A DNA stretch of 64,000 nt, from contig CBFIHZ010000017.1 of the NCBI GenBank assembly GCA_965662545.1, positions 17,902 to 81,901 on the forward strand, in the 5' to 3' direction. The notes below the pieces were generated by a model. The model had not been told where the DNA came from. It saw only the letters and a list, made by a program, of their open reading frames with translations, and ran no database searches. Below, in pieces: positions 51,193 through 59,986 of the stretch. The translations under genes and the position numbers were made by a program. Numbering within the stretch: the stretch's first letter is position 1; every line of letters starts with the position of its first letter. Origin of the DNA: CPC320 sp002684375. Its GTDB lineage: Bacteria > Pseudomonadota > Alphaproteobacteria > Rhodobacterales > Rhodobacteraceae.

Positions 51193-52187
51193 TGTCTGAG
51201 GCTGAAATAGACGACGATAGTGCCTCTTCTAGGAAGCTTACCCAAGAAGAGGTTAATGCTCTGATCAGCGGTCTGGATGATCAGGCGGATCCGTCAACAC
51301 CAGCTGTGGTCGCAAGGGAAGCAGAAGTATCAGATTATGACTTTGGCTCGAACGATCTGTCTCTTCTTGGGGATTTGTACGCGCTGCGCGTGCTTAACGA
51401 GCGTTTTGCACGCATGTCCCGCTCAGTATTTCTACCATTGCTTAAAGTGACACCCAGGATTACCTCCTTCGCGCCTAAACTTCAGACATTTGATGAATAC
51501 TGTGAAACGGTCGACAGTTTTATGAGTTTGACCATGACGCGGATGGAAGAGTTGCGCGGCACGCAAATGCTCGCCCTTACACCGGATTTTGTCTATACGC
51601 TGACAAATTCCTACTACGGCGGAAATATGCGTCTGAAAGGATCCAAGCGCGCGGACTTCACAACAACCGAAAGCCGTGTGATTGAAATTGTTACGGACGG
51701 TTTGAATGGCATTCTCAATGCGTCATGGAACGACCTGACACAAACGACGTTTGGAGAAGTAACGCGCGAAGAGAATGTGGCATTTGCCTCTTTCGTCGAA
51801 GGCGGTGAAACAGTCATCGCGTGCTCATTTGTCGTGCAGCTGCCGGGAGTAGAGCCGGCAAATTTTGATATCGTCTATCCTTTGCAAACACTTAAACCAA
51901 TCGCAGCCGAGTTGCGATCACGGGTGAACACCGATACCACTGATGACAATACAACGTGGCTCGAACGTCTTGAGGACGCTGTACTGAGCGCCCCCCTGAG
52001 ATTGAATGTCGAGCTCAGCAAACCGACTGTTTCGATGAGTAAGCTGCTTCAATTGAGCGAAGGCGATGTATTCCCGATACAGATAGGGGAAAACGTTACA
52101 GTCATTGTGGAGGGTGAGAAGATGTTCCTGGCGGATATCGGAGACGTTGGCGGCACCCGCGCGATTAATATAACACGGCGACTTTAG
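51192..52187 (+). CDS. fliM: Flagellar motor switch protein FliM
   Basis: A 331-aa C-ring protein. The N-terminal LTQEEVNALISGL matches the CheY-P-binding peptide. The middle domain shows LRVLNERFARMSRSVFLPLL, GGNMRLKGSKRADFTTTESR and an AWNDL-like helix; the SpoA-type C-terminal domain ends with INITRRL. So a chemotaxis input is expected, though no che genes are in the window. Confidence 0.95.
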   Translation: MSEAEIDDDSASSRKLTQEEVNALISGLDDQADPSTPAVVAREAEVSDYDFGSNDLSLLGDLYALRVLNERFARMSRSVFLPLLKVTPRITSFAPKLQTFDEYCETVDSFMSLTMTRMEELRGTQMLALTPDFVYTLTNSYYGGNMRLKGSKRADFTTTESRVIEIVTDGLNGILNASWNDLTQTTFGEVTREENVAFASFVEGGETVIACSFVVQLPGVEPANFDIVYPLQTLKPIAAELRSRVNTDTTDDNTTWLERLEDAVLSAPLRLNVELSKPTVSMSKLLQLSEGDVFPIQIGENVTVIVEGEKMFLADIGDVGGTRAINITRRL

Positions 52188-52224
52188 TGACATTGGGTCG
52201 CGTAAACATCATAGGAGGTCTACA

Positions 52225-52554
52225 ATGGTAGATGAAGCACTTGCCGCTGAGGATAGCGCAGAGGCAGCAGTTGGCAGCGAAGTTAAAGGGATGGATGCTG
52301 ATAAGCTGAAAGTTCTTGAAAATATCGAAGTCGACATGTCCATCGAGGTGGGCCGCACCGAGATCAGCATCCGTGACTTGCTGCGCCTGAATGAGGGGTC
52401 CGTCGTAGAATTGGATCGGTTGGCAGGTGAACCGCTGGATATCTTGATCAACGGCACAATGATTGCGAAGGGTGAAGTCGTCATGGTCGGCGAGCGCTTT
52501 GGCATCAGGTTCTCAGAAATTGTTGATCCAGAAAAACGAATGGAAACCATCTAG
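52225..52554 (+). CDS. fliN: Flagellar motor switch protein FliN
   Basis: A 109-aa SpoA-domain protein: VDMSIEVGRTEISIRDLLRL, GSVVELDRLAGEPLDILING and GEVVMVGERFGIRFSEIVDP are diagnostic. A short acidic N-terminal extension precedes it. AGGAGG 6 nt upstream of the ATG. It forms the lower C-ring with FliM. Confidence 0.95.
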   Translation: MVDEALAAEDSAEAAVGSEVKGMDADKLKVLENIEVDMSIEVGRTEISIRDLLRLNEGSVVELDRLAGEPLDILINGTMIAKGEVVMVGERFGIRFSEIVDPEKRMETI

Positions 52555-52602
52555 AAACGATACGGATAAGATGGACCGTTTGAAACATATCGGATAGGAA
52601 AC

Positions 52603-52905
52603 TTGGCCCAACCGACACTAGAAATAGCACAGATCATAACAGTAGGAGTGTTTATCTGTGCGCTTCTATTGTTGCGAACCTTTTTGATGAGACGGGCACC
52701 GGAAATCAGGAGTAAGTTGGTAAAAGGCAGTCGGGTTGTCCACGTTGAAACCTATCCGTTGCGTCATCAGGCAATGGTTTCCCTGATGGAAATTGATCAT
52801 GAAAAAGTTGTTATCGTCCATGGCCGCAATCAGCCTGCCACGGTTTTGCGGCTTGAAAAATCGGCTGAAATGCCGCTACAGGCAGATCTTCATGTTACAG
52901 AATAG
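52603..52905 (+). CDS. fliO: FliO-like flagellar export protein
   Basis: A 100-aa protein read from a TTG start with AGGAAA upstream. One TM helix (about 8-26) is followed by RRAPEIRSKLVKGSRVVHVE and a basic soluble domain with HEKVVIVHGRNQPATVLRLE, the FliO arrangement. FliO assists assembly of the FliPQR gate. Sequence conservation in FliO is low, so position between fliN and fliP is part of the evidence. The 3' end overlaps fliP. Confidence 0.75.
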   Translation: MAQPTLEIAQIITVGVFICALLLLRTFLMRRAPEIRSKLVKGSRVVHVETYPLRHQAMVSLMEIDHEKVVIVHGRNQPATVLRLEKSAEMPLQADLHVTE

Positions 52906-53692
52906 TTTGCTAAAATTACGCAAAGCGCATTACGGTTTGGGTTTGGTCGGTGGTGCCGTCCTGACCATGCTGATTGTCATGGTGTTGCTGCCCGCACCCG
53001 GATTTGCCCAAAGTGGTGGCTTGCCCGCGTTCAACGTCACCTCTGGGGCAGAGGGCGAGCAGACTTATTCGTTGTCGCTGCAGATTTTGGCGCTGATGTC
53101 AGGATTGGCAATTCTACCTTCGCTTTTGTTGGGCATGACAGCTTTTACCCGTATTATCATTGTACTGTCGATTATGCGACAGGCACTGGGGACACAACAG
53201 ACACCGCCAAATCAAGTCTTAATCTCGATCGCATTGTTTTTAACGATCTACATTATGACGCCGACTTTTCAGGTGATTTATGATACGGCAGTTTCTCCTT
53301 ATCTTGATGGAAACATGGACCCTTTGACAGCGATTGAAGTTGGGGGAAATATTTTAAGAGAGTTTATCATCTTAAATACGCGAGAGGCAGAGTTGGCCAT
53401 GTTTGCAGAAATGGCTGGCGACGCGCCCTATGAGGATAACGACGACGTACCCTACACGGTTTTGATGCCTGCTTTTATTACGTCTGAATTGAAAACTGCG
53501 TTTCAGATTGGGTTTTTGATTTTTTTACCATTTCTTGTAATTGATTTGGTCATTGCCTCAATTCTGATGGCTTTGGGTATGATGATGCTGAGTCCAATGA
53601 TTATCTCGCTGCCTTTCAAACTATTGTTATTTGTTCTGGTTGATGGGTGGGCTGTGATGATTGGTTCTTTGGCTGCAACTTATGTCATGTGA
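52892..53692 (+). CDS. fliP: Flagellar export gate protein FliP
   Basis: ATG at 52892 is chosen because it begins a signal-like helix (LTMLIVMVLLPAPGFAQS), giving 266 aa; the open frame above it lies inside fliO. The core is typical: ILALMSGLAILPSLLLGMTA, FTRIIIVLSIMRQALGTQ, PPNQVLI, and LPFKLLLFVLVDGW near the end. Pentameric core of the export gate. Confidence 0.95.
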   Translation: MLQNSLLKLRKAHYGLGLVGGAVLTMLIVMVLLPAPGFAQSGGLPAFNVTSGAEGEQTYSLSLQILALMSGLAILPSLLLGMTAFTRIIIVLSIMRQALGTQQTPPNQVLISIALFLTIYIMTPTFQVIYDTAVSPYLDGNMDPLTAIEVGGNILREFIILNTREAELAMFAEMAGDAPYEDNDDVPYTVLMPAFITSELKTAFQIGFLIFLPFLVIDLVIASILMALGMMMLSPMIISLPFKLLLFVLVDGWAVMIGSLAATYVM

Positions 53693-53704
53693 TCGGGACG
53701 GATA

Positions 53705-53971
53705 ATGGAATTTGATGCAAATGTCGAACATCTCCGCCTCGCGTTTTGGCAGATTATTTTAACTGCTGGTCCTATTCTGGGAACGGCACTGGCGGTTGGT
53801 CTTACAATCGGTATTTTGCAAGCGGCCACGTCTATTAATGAAATGACTCTGAGTTTCGTGCCCAAGCTGGTTCTCGTTTTGCTGGCACTGGCCCTGTTTT
53901 CGCCATTTATAATGGGCACTATGGTTGATTATTTCGAATATATCTTTGAGACAATTCGGGGAACGTATTAG
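53705..53971 (+). CDS. fliQ: Flagellar export gate protein FliQ
   Basis: An 88-aa protein with two TM helices; GLTIGILQAATSINEMTLSF and FVPKLVLVLLALALF are family-typical. The stop base is shared with the GTG start of fliR. Confidence 0.94.
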   Translation: MEFDANVEHLRLAFWQIILTAGPILGTALAVGLTIGILQAATSINEMTLSFVPKLVLVLLALALFSPFIMGTMVDYFEYIFETIRGTY

Positions 53972-54795
53972 TGCTTGGCAATGTTGATGCGGGCAATTTA
54001 ACGAATATCCCTGGCATTGACCTGAACCTTCTGATGAATTTCCTTCTCGATTTTTTCTTGGTCAGCCTGCGCCTTGGTGCGCTGCTTGTTTCCTCCCCCA
54101 TATTTGGTGCTCGATCTGTTCCTGTTCGAGTACGTGTTCTCCTAACGTTTGTCATTTCAGCCGCATATTACGGTTCAGTCTCAGTGCCAAACTTTGAAAA
54201 TCTACCATTCTTGGCGCTTATTCGGGTAATGGGGGTTGAGGTTGCCATCGGTTTGACAGGGGGGATTGTCTTGAGCATTCTTTTCGCCTCTGTTGCGCTT
54301 GCAGGTGAAAAGATTGCAGCCTCTGGGGGCCTGGGATTCGCGGCCCAAGTTGATCCTAACTCTGGCGGGCAAACCCCCGTTGTCAGCCAGTTTCTGACCC
54401 TGTTTTTGCTCACTATGTTTTTATCCGCGAATGGGCATTTACGGCTAATAGAAGGTTTGCGTCAAAGTTTTGACATTATACCGATGGGGCAACCGGTCTC
54501 CTTGATGGCCATGAGCCAATTTGTCATAGATATCGGGGGCGAGATGTTTTACCTTGGAGCGCTTTTAATGCTGCCTGTGGTATCTATATTATTATTGGTT
54601 AATGTCACAATTGGCGTTGTAACCAGATCTGCGCCGGCGCTGAACTTTTTCTCGTTTGGCTTTCCCTTGACAATGATGGCGCTTTTTATCGTTATGTATA
54701 TTTATACTAAGCCATTAGGATTTGCGATAGAAGACCTATCGTATTATACTATCGAAGTGTTTGAGCGGTTATTTTTGGAGCTGCGTGATGGCTGA
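53971..54795 (+). CDS. fliR: Flagellar export gate protein FliR
   Basis: A 274-aa protein with about six TM helices read from a GTG start. RLGALLVSSPIFGARSVPVR, VGLTG-type EVAIGLTGGIVLSILFA and GFAAQVDPNSG are family-typical. It completes the FliPQR channel. Its 3' end overlaps flhB by 8 nt. Confidence 0.94.
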   Translation: MLGNVDAGNLTNIPGIDLNLLMNFLLDFFLVSLRLGALLVSSPIFGARSVPVRVRVLLTFVISAAYYGSVSVPNFENLPFLALIRVMGVEVAIGLTGGIVLSILFASVALAGEKIAASGGLGFAAQVDPNSGGQTPVVSQFLTLFLLTMFLSANGHLRLIEGLRQSFDIIPMGQPVSLMAMSQFVIDIGGEMFYLGALLMLPVVSILLLVNVTIGVVTRSAPALNFFSFGFPLTMMALFIVMYIYTKPLGFAIEDLSYYTIEVFERLFLELRDG

Positions 54796-55945
54796 GAGTG
54801 ATGGCGGTCAAGACAAGACCGAAGAACCAACCCAGAAGCGGCTTGAAAAGGCCGCCGAAGACGGACAAATCGCAAGTTCCAAAGAACTGTTTGTTTTCAC
54901 TACTTTGGCAATGGGTTTTCTTTTATACTATGCTATTTTGTTTGTTCTGCCGCGCCTTTTGATCGAATGGCGCAGTTTTTTTCAATTTGGCGATACGAAA
55001 TTTTTATTTGATGAAATTACCAGGCTGTCCAGTGTGGCTTTTAGCTTCATATTTATAAATAGTACCTTATTTTCAATTCCGTTGTTTTTGGTAGTAATCG
55101 CAACGCAGGCAGCGATGAGTGGTAAAATAAACTTCGCACCGGGCGCCATGAAATTCAAAGGTTCAAAAATCAATCCACTTGCCGGTTTGAAACGGATGTT
55201 TTCAAAAAAGTCGTTGGTCGAATTGTTCAAGGCGATCTTTAAAGTGGTTCTATTACTCGTCGGTGGGGCATTTATATTATACTTGGGATTGCCGCGGCTA
55301 ATCACGTCTGAGTCAGCCACGCTTTGGAATGCAATGACCCGGATGCACGATGCATTTTTTGCCTTGATGGTGACCTTCCTTCTTATCTTGGCAGCATTGG
55401 CTTTGGTGGATGTCTTGTGGCAAAACCACCAGCATACCGAACAATTGAAAATGACCCTGCAAGAGGTCAAAGATGAAAGTAAAGAAACCGAAGGTAACCC
55501 AGAGGTAAAAGCCAAAATCCGCCGTATGCAAATGACTGTTGCGGCGCGTGCGGTCAAGCAACGTGAGGCACTGGCAGATGTGCCCGATGCCACCGCAATT
55601 ATCACCAACCCGACGCATTTTGCTGTGGCCTTGAAATACGAGGTCGGCACCCCGGGAGCCCCCCGTATACTGGCGATGGGGCGCGGGTTGATGGCGGCGG
55701 AAATCATTGAGCGTGGCACTGATGCCGGAATTACCATCTTTCGCAATCCGCTTTTGGCGCGGGCTTTGTTTTTCGCGGGCGAAATTGGCGATGAAATTCC
55801 CGAACAGCTGTTTTCGGCAGTGGCAGCGGTGCTGGCCTTTATATACCGGCTCAACAATGGGGAAGAACTTGATCCTCCTGAACTAGAAGTCCCCGATGAC
55901 ATGCAGTTTGACGAAAATGGAAGGCCGATCAGTGGCGCGGTTTAA
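54788..55945 (+). CDS. flhB: Flagellar export switch protein FlhB
   Basis: Start at the ATG at 54788 (MAESDGGQDKTEEPT), with GGAG upstream; the frame is open 9 codons higher inside fliR. 385 aa. N-terminal KTEEPTQKRLEKAAEDGQIA, four TM helices, a long cytoplasmic linker, and the autocleavage motif NPTH in IITNPTHFAVALKYE. It receives the FliK signal and switches substrate specificity. FlhA is not in the window. Confidence 0.95.
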   Translation: MAESDGGQDKTEEPTQKRLEKAAEDGQIASSKELFVFTTLAMGFLLYYAILFVLPRLLIEWRSFFQFGDTKFLFDEITRLSSVAFSFIFINSTLFSIPLFLVVIATQAAMSGKINFAPGAMKFKGSKINPLAGLKRMFSKKSLVELFKAIFKVVLLLVGGAFILYLGLPRLITSESATLWNAMTRMHDAFFALMVTFLLILAALALVDVLWQNHQHTEQLKMTLQEVKDESKETEGNPEVKAKIRRMQMTVAARAVKQREALADVPDATAIITNPTHFAVALKYEVGTPGAPRILAMGRGLMAAEIIERGTDAGITIFRNPLLARALFFAGEIGDEIPEQLFSAVAAVLAFIYRLNNGEELDPPELEVPDDMQFDENGRPISGAV

Positions 55946-56150
55946 GCGAAAGTACCATCGAAGTATGGGAGAGATGATCAGCTCGTTCGCCTATTTTGTC
56001 GCGACAATCTACTTGCTAATTAAAGCGAGTGAGCTTGGCGACACCCTGCGTGGCTACGGGTTGCTCTTATGTGCTTTACTCTGTTTGGGAGGAACCTTTC
56101 GGTTTCAAATCCATAATATCTGCGCACGCCTCAAGGAATTTCGTAAATGA
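55932..56150 (+). CDS. Small two-TM protein of the flagellar operon, unrecognised
   Basis: A 72-aa protein from a GTG at 55932 (overlapping flhB by 14 nt; an ATG five codons up is possible). A basic N-terminus (ARFKRKYHR) is followed by two hydrophobic helices at about 15-32 and 41-56 and a basic C-terminus. No family recognised. The ATGA overlap with the next gene shows it belongs to the operon. Confidence 0.6.
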   Translation: MARFKRKYHRSMGEMISSFAYFVATIYLLIKASELGDTLRGYGLLLCALLCLGGTFRFQIHNICARLKEFRK

Positions 56151-56353
56151 AGGACAGACCAAAGCGTTTGACTTGCTATGGTTGCGTATTTTTTCAGGTG
56201 TCACATGACCCTATGAAGCCTTGGAAGTGTATGAAATTCGGATTTAAATCGAAAGAGTTGCCCGCGAGCGTGGTTTTTTCGTCATCTGGCACGGAATGTG
56301 CTTACTTCTCTCAAAGAGAAAGACCGGGTAAGGTCGTTAAATCCAGAAGATGA
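56147..56353 (+). CDS. Small four-cysteine protein, possible metal-binding
   Basis: A 68-aa basic protein with Cys10, Cys13, Cys28 and Cys51. The pattern C-x2-C-x-F-x5-DP-x2-PW-x-C-x2-FGFKS-x2-LP...SSG-x3-C-x2-F matches a widespread family of about 60-70 aa proteins often mislabelled uracil-DNA glycosylase (recall). Four spaced Cys suggest a zinc or Fe-S site. The start overlaps the preceding stop as ATGA. Role in the flagellar operon unknown. Confidence 0.65.
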   Translation: MKDRPKRLTCYGCVFFQVSHDPMKPWKCMKFGFKSKELPASVVFSSSGTECAYFSQRERPGKVVKSRR

Positions 56354-56362
56354 GGCCCTCAA

Positions 56363-57262
56363 ATGCCGCCTAAAACTAGTGCTAAAGCGAAGCCACAAGA
56401 CTTAGAAACCGTCGTTCAAATTGCGTTAGACGCTGCGGATGCAGCGATGGATGTTACTTCTGAATTTGCGCGCATATCGTCCGAATTTCAAAAGGCAAAG
56501 AAAAGTTTTGCCAGTTTACAAAAGACGGTCAGGATCAGTTCTTTTGTTGTGGGCGCCATTCTGCTTGGCGGGGTGGTCGCCGTCGGGATTTTGCTTGCAC
56601 GCTCCGCTGATAAAATGAACGTTTTGACTGCGACAAATACGGAATTGTTGACGGTATTTACCGAAAATATCGCAACAATGAATGAGGGGGTTGGCAATCT
56701 TCAGGGACCCTTTAGCCAACTGGCAACGTTGCAAGAGCATCTTGAAACAATGGGTCCTGATGTCGCGAAGCTGTCTAAAACCAGCGTCGACGTGAGTGAG
56801 CAAATAAATGGGATGGATCTTGCGATAGATCAGGCTTTTGAAGAAATTAAAATGGCCCAAGCCGACCAGACCATTCAAGTGTCTCAAACAATAGATGAGA
56901 CGCTGGCCACAAAAATGGGTGGGATAATCGAAGAGCTTGATGCGCGTGTTTCCCTGTTGAATGGTGAACTTGCGATGGCGACAACCGATAATATTGATAA
57001 GGCTTTGAAAGATCAGGCTGTGTTGTTTCGCGACGTGACAACCGAATTTATGGCAGTGATCCGCAGTGGTATTAATCAAGGTGACCCTGAGGCGGAAAAG
57101 CAGATGCAGGCTTTGATGGACACACAGTCCAAGCTGGAAGAGCGGATAGGGGAGCTGAACAAACGCCTTTTGATAGCCAGCCAGCGTCCCAAGCCCAAGC
57201 CTCAGCAGCCTAAAAGACAAGCCGCGCGGGCACCCAGCCAAGACGTGATTAAATTCCCCTGA
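56363..57262 (+). CDS. Single-pass coiled-coil membrane protein, unrecognised
   Basis: A 299-aa protein. Residues 1-56 are cytoplasmic and helical, a TM helix lies at about 57-79, and the rest (80-270) is long heptad-like sequence rich in Met, Leu, Thr and Glu, ending in a Lys/Pro/Gln-rich tail (RPKPKPQQPKRQAARAP). It lies 9 bp after the four-cysteine gene. The shape resembles chemoreceptor stalks or stator-assembly proteins, but no domain was recognised. Confidence 0.7.
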   Translation: MPPKTSAKAKPQDLETVVQIALDAADAAMDVTSEFARISSEFQKAKKSFASLQKTVRISSFVVGAILLGGVVAVGILLARSADKMNVLTATNTELLTVFTENIATMNEGVGNLQGPFSQLATLQEHLETMGPDVAKLSKTSVDVSEQINGMDLAIDQAFEEIKMAQADQTIQVSQTIDETLATKMGGIIEELDARVSLLNGELAMATTDNIDKALKDQAVLFRDVTTEFMAVIRSGINQGDPEAEKQMQALMDTQSKLEERIGELNKRLLIASQRPKPKPQQPKRQAARAPSQDVIKFP

Positions 57263-57280
57263 TAGAACCCCTGAGGGCTC

Positions 57281-58060
57281 ATGGCACAAGATGACCAAAT
57301 GCAGATGGGTAACCAGACTGTCGATACTCCAAGACTGTCTGGACCAATTATCATTGATAAGATGAAAAAGGGCGCTTTTGGCCTCAAGTTAAATCTACTG
57401 GAGTTGGATATCTTGGTAGGTGTTGGCGGAAAGCCCTATTCCGATCTTGGTCATCTCGCAGACGAGATCGAATATCATCTACAAGAGTATGCGCGGCCAG
57501 TCCTTCTGAGTTTTATGCGAGAGGGCAAGCTTTTCCACGTTCTGACAGACCGGGTACTTGGGGTGGATTTTCTGCCCGTACAAGGCGACAGCTTAAAATC
57601 GCTTAGCTCTTTGATGCGCAACGTGGAGCTGCCTTTTTCAAGTGATATGCGAAATTATCATATCTATTGTGACAAAGATAAACAGGCTGAACTGCATTCA
57701 CAAACCAGATCTATTTTGGCAATGCTTGCGCCACCGTTTTGGATTATGTCGCAGAGGTTTTTTGAGGGGGCCATTGTGTCGACCCTTGCAGTAGCAACAG
57801 CCTTTGTCGTCCATTGGATGCTGGGTGTGCTAACCTATGTAGTTCTTTGTCTCTATGTGGGGCGGGACCAACATAAACTTGGTCAGAGTTTTATGGGGTA
57901 TCGTGGCTTTCGCCAGATATTTTGTATTGCTGGCACCACAGAAGCAGACGCGCAACTCGCGGCCTTACATTTGGACCCAGAGCTTAAGTTTATTTTCACA
58001 CCTAAGAAGTTGCGGCAGCGCCTATCTAAACCTGTCCCTTCGCGGTCCATAGGTGAATAA
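57281..58060 (+). CDS. Membrane protein with PDZ-like N-terminal domain, unrecognised
   Basis: A 259-aa protein. Residues about 30-92 look like a PDZ fold (LDILVGVGGKPYSDLGHLAD, then a strand-rich RPVLLSFMREGKLFHVL). A hydrophobic stretch at about 163-195 can form two TM helices, followed by a short basic C-terminus. There is no signal peptide, so the PDZ-like part would face the cytoplasm. It is the last gene of the fliK-initiated run and is convergent with rpoN. Function unknown. Confidence 0.7.
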   Translation: MAQDDQMQMGNQTVDTPRLSGPIIIDKMKKGAFGLKLNLLELDILVGVGGKPYSDLGHLADEIEYHLQEYARPVLLSFMREGKLFHVLTDRVLGVDFLPVQGDSLKSLSSLMRNVELPFSSDMRNYHIYCDKDKQAELHSQTRSILAMLAPPFWIMSQRFFEGAIVSTLAVATAFVVHWMLGVLTYVVLCLYVGRDQHKLGQSFMGYRGFRQIFCIAGTTEADAQLAALHLDPELKFIFTPKKLRQRLSKPVPSRSIGE

Positions 58061-58121
58061 CACAACCTCAGGATTGGTTGAGACAAAAGCCAAGCTTTAA
58101 AGCTGCGTTGGTAACGGCCTG

Positions 58122-59504
58122 TTAGCCGCAGAGCGCGTCCATTTTCTGTCGTCTGCGACGCTGTGACGAAGAGGGCATGCCGTCTATTTCGCGATATTTC
58201 GCAACAGTGCGCCGGGCCACCCGAATACCCTCTTTGCTAATAATCTTGGAAATAGCCTCATCGCTGATGGGTTTGCTGGGATCTTCCGATGAAATGATGT
58301 CTTGAATGCGTTGACGGATTGCTTTTGCTGAGGCGCCTTCGACGTTTGAGTCTGAATGTAACGCACTACTGAAAAAGGCTTTGAGAGGAAAGGTGCCTTG
58401 CGGTGTGGCCATCATGACCGAAGAGGTGACACGGCTTACCGTGCTTTCATGCACGCCGATTGCGTCGGCGACGGTCCTCAGTTGTAGGGGTCGAAGAAAG
58501 GCGATGCCTTTTTCAAGGAATTCGCGCTGATACCTGACAATTTCTGCGCCAACTTTTTGGTTGGTTTCATTGCGTTGAGCAATGGCACGCTTGAGCCAGC
58601 GCGCTGAAGTGATGGCTTCACGAATAAAATGCTCATCACTTCCGTCTTGATCAAGTTTCTTAACGGCCTGACTATACGCGGTGTCGACGCGGATGGCGGG
58701 CAGGTTGGAGCGGTTCAACTCGACAATCCAGTCATCCTCTTCGTCTTGATAGGCGATCAGATCTGGTTCAAATACCGGTTGAGCAAATTCACCCGAGAAC
58801 TTAAGCCCTGGTTTTGGCTCAAAGGTTCTGAGTTTACGCGCCAAATCCCCAATTTCTTCTGCAGTGCATCCGGTCATACGCTTGAGAGCGGCTATTTCGC
58901 CTTTGGCAAACAACGGCAGATTTTCGAGTAGCGCATCCATTTTTTTGCAAAGCAATCCCTTGTCCCGGGCTTGCAGGCGAAGGCATTCAGACAGGTTTCG
59001 TGCAAATAGTCCGGCGGGCTCTATTGTTTGAAGCCGGGTTAGAACGACTTCGATGGCCTCTTCCGTCACGCTTAACGCGAAAGCAATCATCTGCAAATTC
59101 TCGGTTATCCACCCGGTTTGTTCGATGGCTTCGCACAGGCTGTAAGCAATGACTTTTTCATCAGGATCTTCAAACATCAGCTCGGTTTGGGCAAACACAT
59201 GCGCGTAAAGACTGGTGTCGCGGGTGTCGGCCAGCGCGTCGATCGGATCAAGATCGCTGTCAGAGCCGCCACCTCTCGATGATTTTCCAGCACCGCTTTG
59301 TGCGGATCTTGCTCCGTCCCATAACGCCTTGCGGGAGGCAGGGCGCTCTACATGTAAGAAAGGGTTCTCTGTTGCGACTTCTTCGGCATGGTCGCAGATT
59401 TCAACGTTGCTCATTTGCAGCAACGTAATCGCTTGTTGAAGCTGGGGCGTTATGACCAGTGACTGACGTTGCGCCAGACGCGGTTGCATGGAAATATTTA
59501 ACAT
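58122..59504 (-). CDS. rpoN: RNA polymerase sigma-54 factor
   Basis: A 460-aa sigma-54. The Q-rich region I is seen at the N-terminus (LAQRQSLVITPQLQQAITLL), the core-binding domain follows, the HTH lies near QLRTVADAIGVHESTVSRVT, and the RpoN box ARRTVAKYRE is at 430-439. ATG 59504 is used; an ATG five codons later is possible. Placed inside the flagellar cluster and preceded by its own -24/-12 element, it is probably a flagellum-dedicated copy; a nitrogen-control copy elsewhere would be expected. Confidence 0.95.
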   Translation of the reverse strand: MLNISMQPRLAQRQSLVITPQLQQAITLLQMSNVEICDHAEEVATENPFLHVERPASRKALWDGARSAQSGAGKSSRGGGSDSDLDPIDALADTRDTSLYAHVFAQTELMFEDPDEKVIAYSLCEAIEQTGWITENLQMIAFALSVTEEAIEVVLTRLQTIEPAGLFARNLSECLRLQARDKGLLCKKMDALLENLPLFAKGEIAALKRMTGCTAEEIGDLARKLRTFEPKPGLKFSGEFAQPVFEPDLIAYQDEEDDWIVELNRSNLPAIRVDTAYSQAVKKLDQDGSDEHFIREAITSARWLKRAIAQRNETNQKVGAEIVRYQREFLEKGIAFLRPLQLRTVADAIGVHESTVSRVTSSVMMATPQGTFPLKAFFSSALHSDSNVEGASAKAIRQRIQDIISSEDPSKPISDEAISKIISKEGIRVARRTVAKYREIDGMPSSSQRRRRQKMDALCG

Positions 59505-59529
59505 ATTACATCCACTTCATATCTAACAT

Positions 59530-59544
59530 GCAATAAGTATACCA
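59530..59544 (-). promoter_or_regulatory. Sigma-54 promoter of rpoN
   Basis: TTGGTAT, 5 nt, TTGCA on the minus strand, with 10 nt between GG (59543-59542) and GC (59531-59530). Expected start near 59518, 14 nt before the rpoN ATG. Suggests positive autoregulation. Confidence 0.65.
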
Positions 59545-59688
59545 AATTGTAACTATCTGTTAATAATAGCAAAAGAAAATAAATATTTAAAAAGTTATGT
59601 TTTTAGCCTTTAGTATTGTTATGTATTTAAAAGACTGCGATACATGGTGTTATAAAGACCTAATTCGAATGGCTTAGCGGAGGTTTTT

Positions 59689-59934
59689 GTGTCTACTGAG
59701 GATGAAACAAATAAAGTTAGGCGTGCACCCTGTGGTCGTTGTATGGCACTGCGTCTTTTCATATTGGGCGCTTTGACGATCGTTGCTGTTTGGCAGGTCG
59801 CCCCAGACAGTCTTTTTATTATTGCCCAAGTTACGCCCATGCAGGCTGCGCTTTGTGCAGTAGGGGCTTTAGCATTCCTTGCGATTGTCAAAACAATATT
59901 TGAGTGGTTCGAGACCAAAAACTCAGAGGAGTGA
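59689..59934 (+). CDS. Small two-TM protein with CGRC motif, unrecognised
   Basis: An 81-aa protein from a GTG with GGAGG 5 nt upstream. The N-terminus is charged, followed by CGRC at residues 15-18 and two hydrophobic helices (about 21-45 and 52-70). A CxxC just before a membrane helix suggests a redox or metal role, but no family was recognised. It is divergent from rpoN and convergent with motB. Confidence 0.55.
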   Translation: MSTEDETNKVRRAPCGRCMALRLFILGALTIVAVWQVAPDSLFIIAQVTPMQAALCAVGALAFLAIVKTIFEWFETKNSEE

Positions 59935-59953
59935 CTGCAAAAAGCCCCTGGCA

Positions 59954-59986
59954 AGTTCTGATTAAGATATACTCTTAATCAGAACT
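59954..59986. terminator. Perfect 14-bp hairpin between convergent genes
   Basis: AGTTCTGATTAAGA, 5-nt loop, TCTTAATCAGAACT. It overlaps the motB stop codon and serves the small CGRC gene on the other side; a T5 run lies shortly beyond on the minus strand. Probable bidirectional terminator. Confidence 0.65.

Noticed and set aside
54982..55902. 306-codon open frame opposite flhB
   Set aside because: Antisense to a certain flhB; no recognisable protein features.
56516..57298. 260-codon open frame opposite the coiled-coil gene
   Set aside because: The plus-strand gene has operon spacing, a TM helix and coiled coil; the minus frame is Cys/His/Leu-rich noise.
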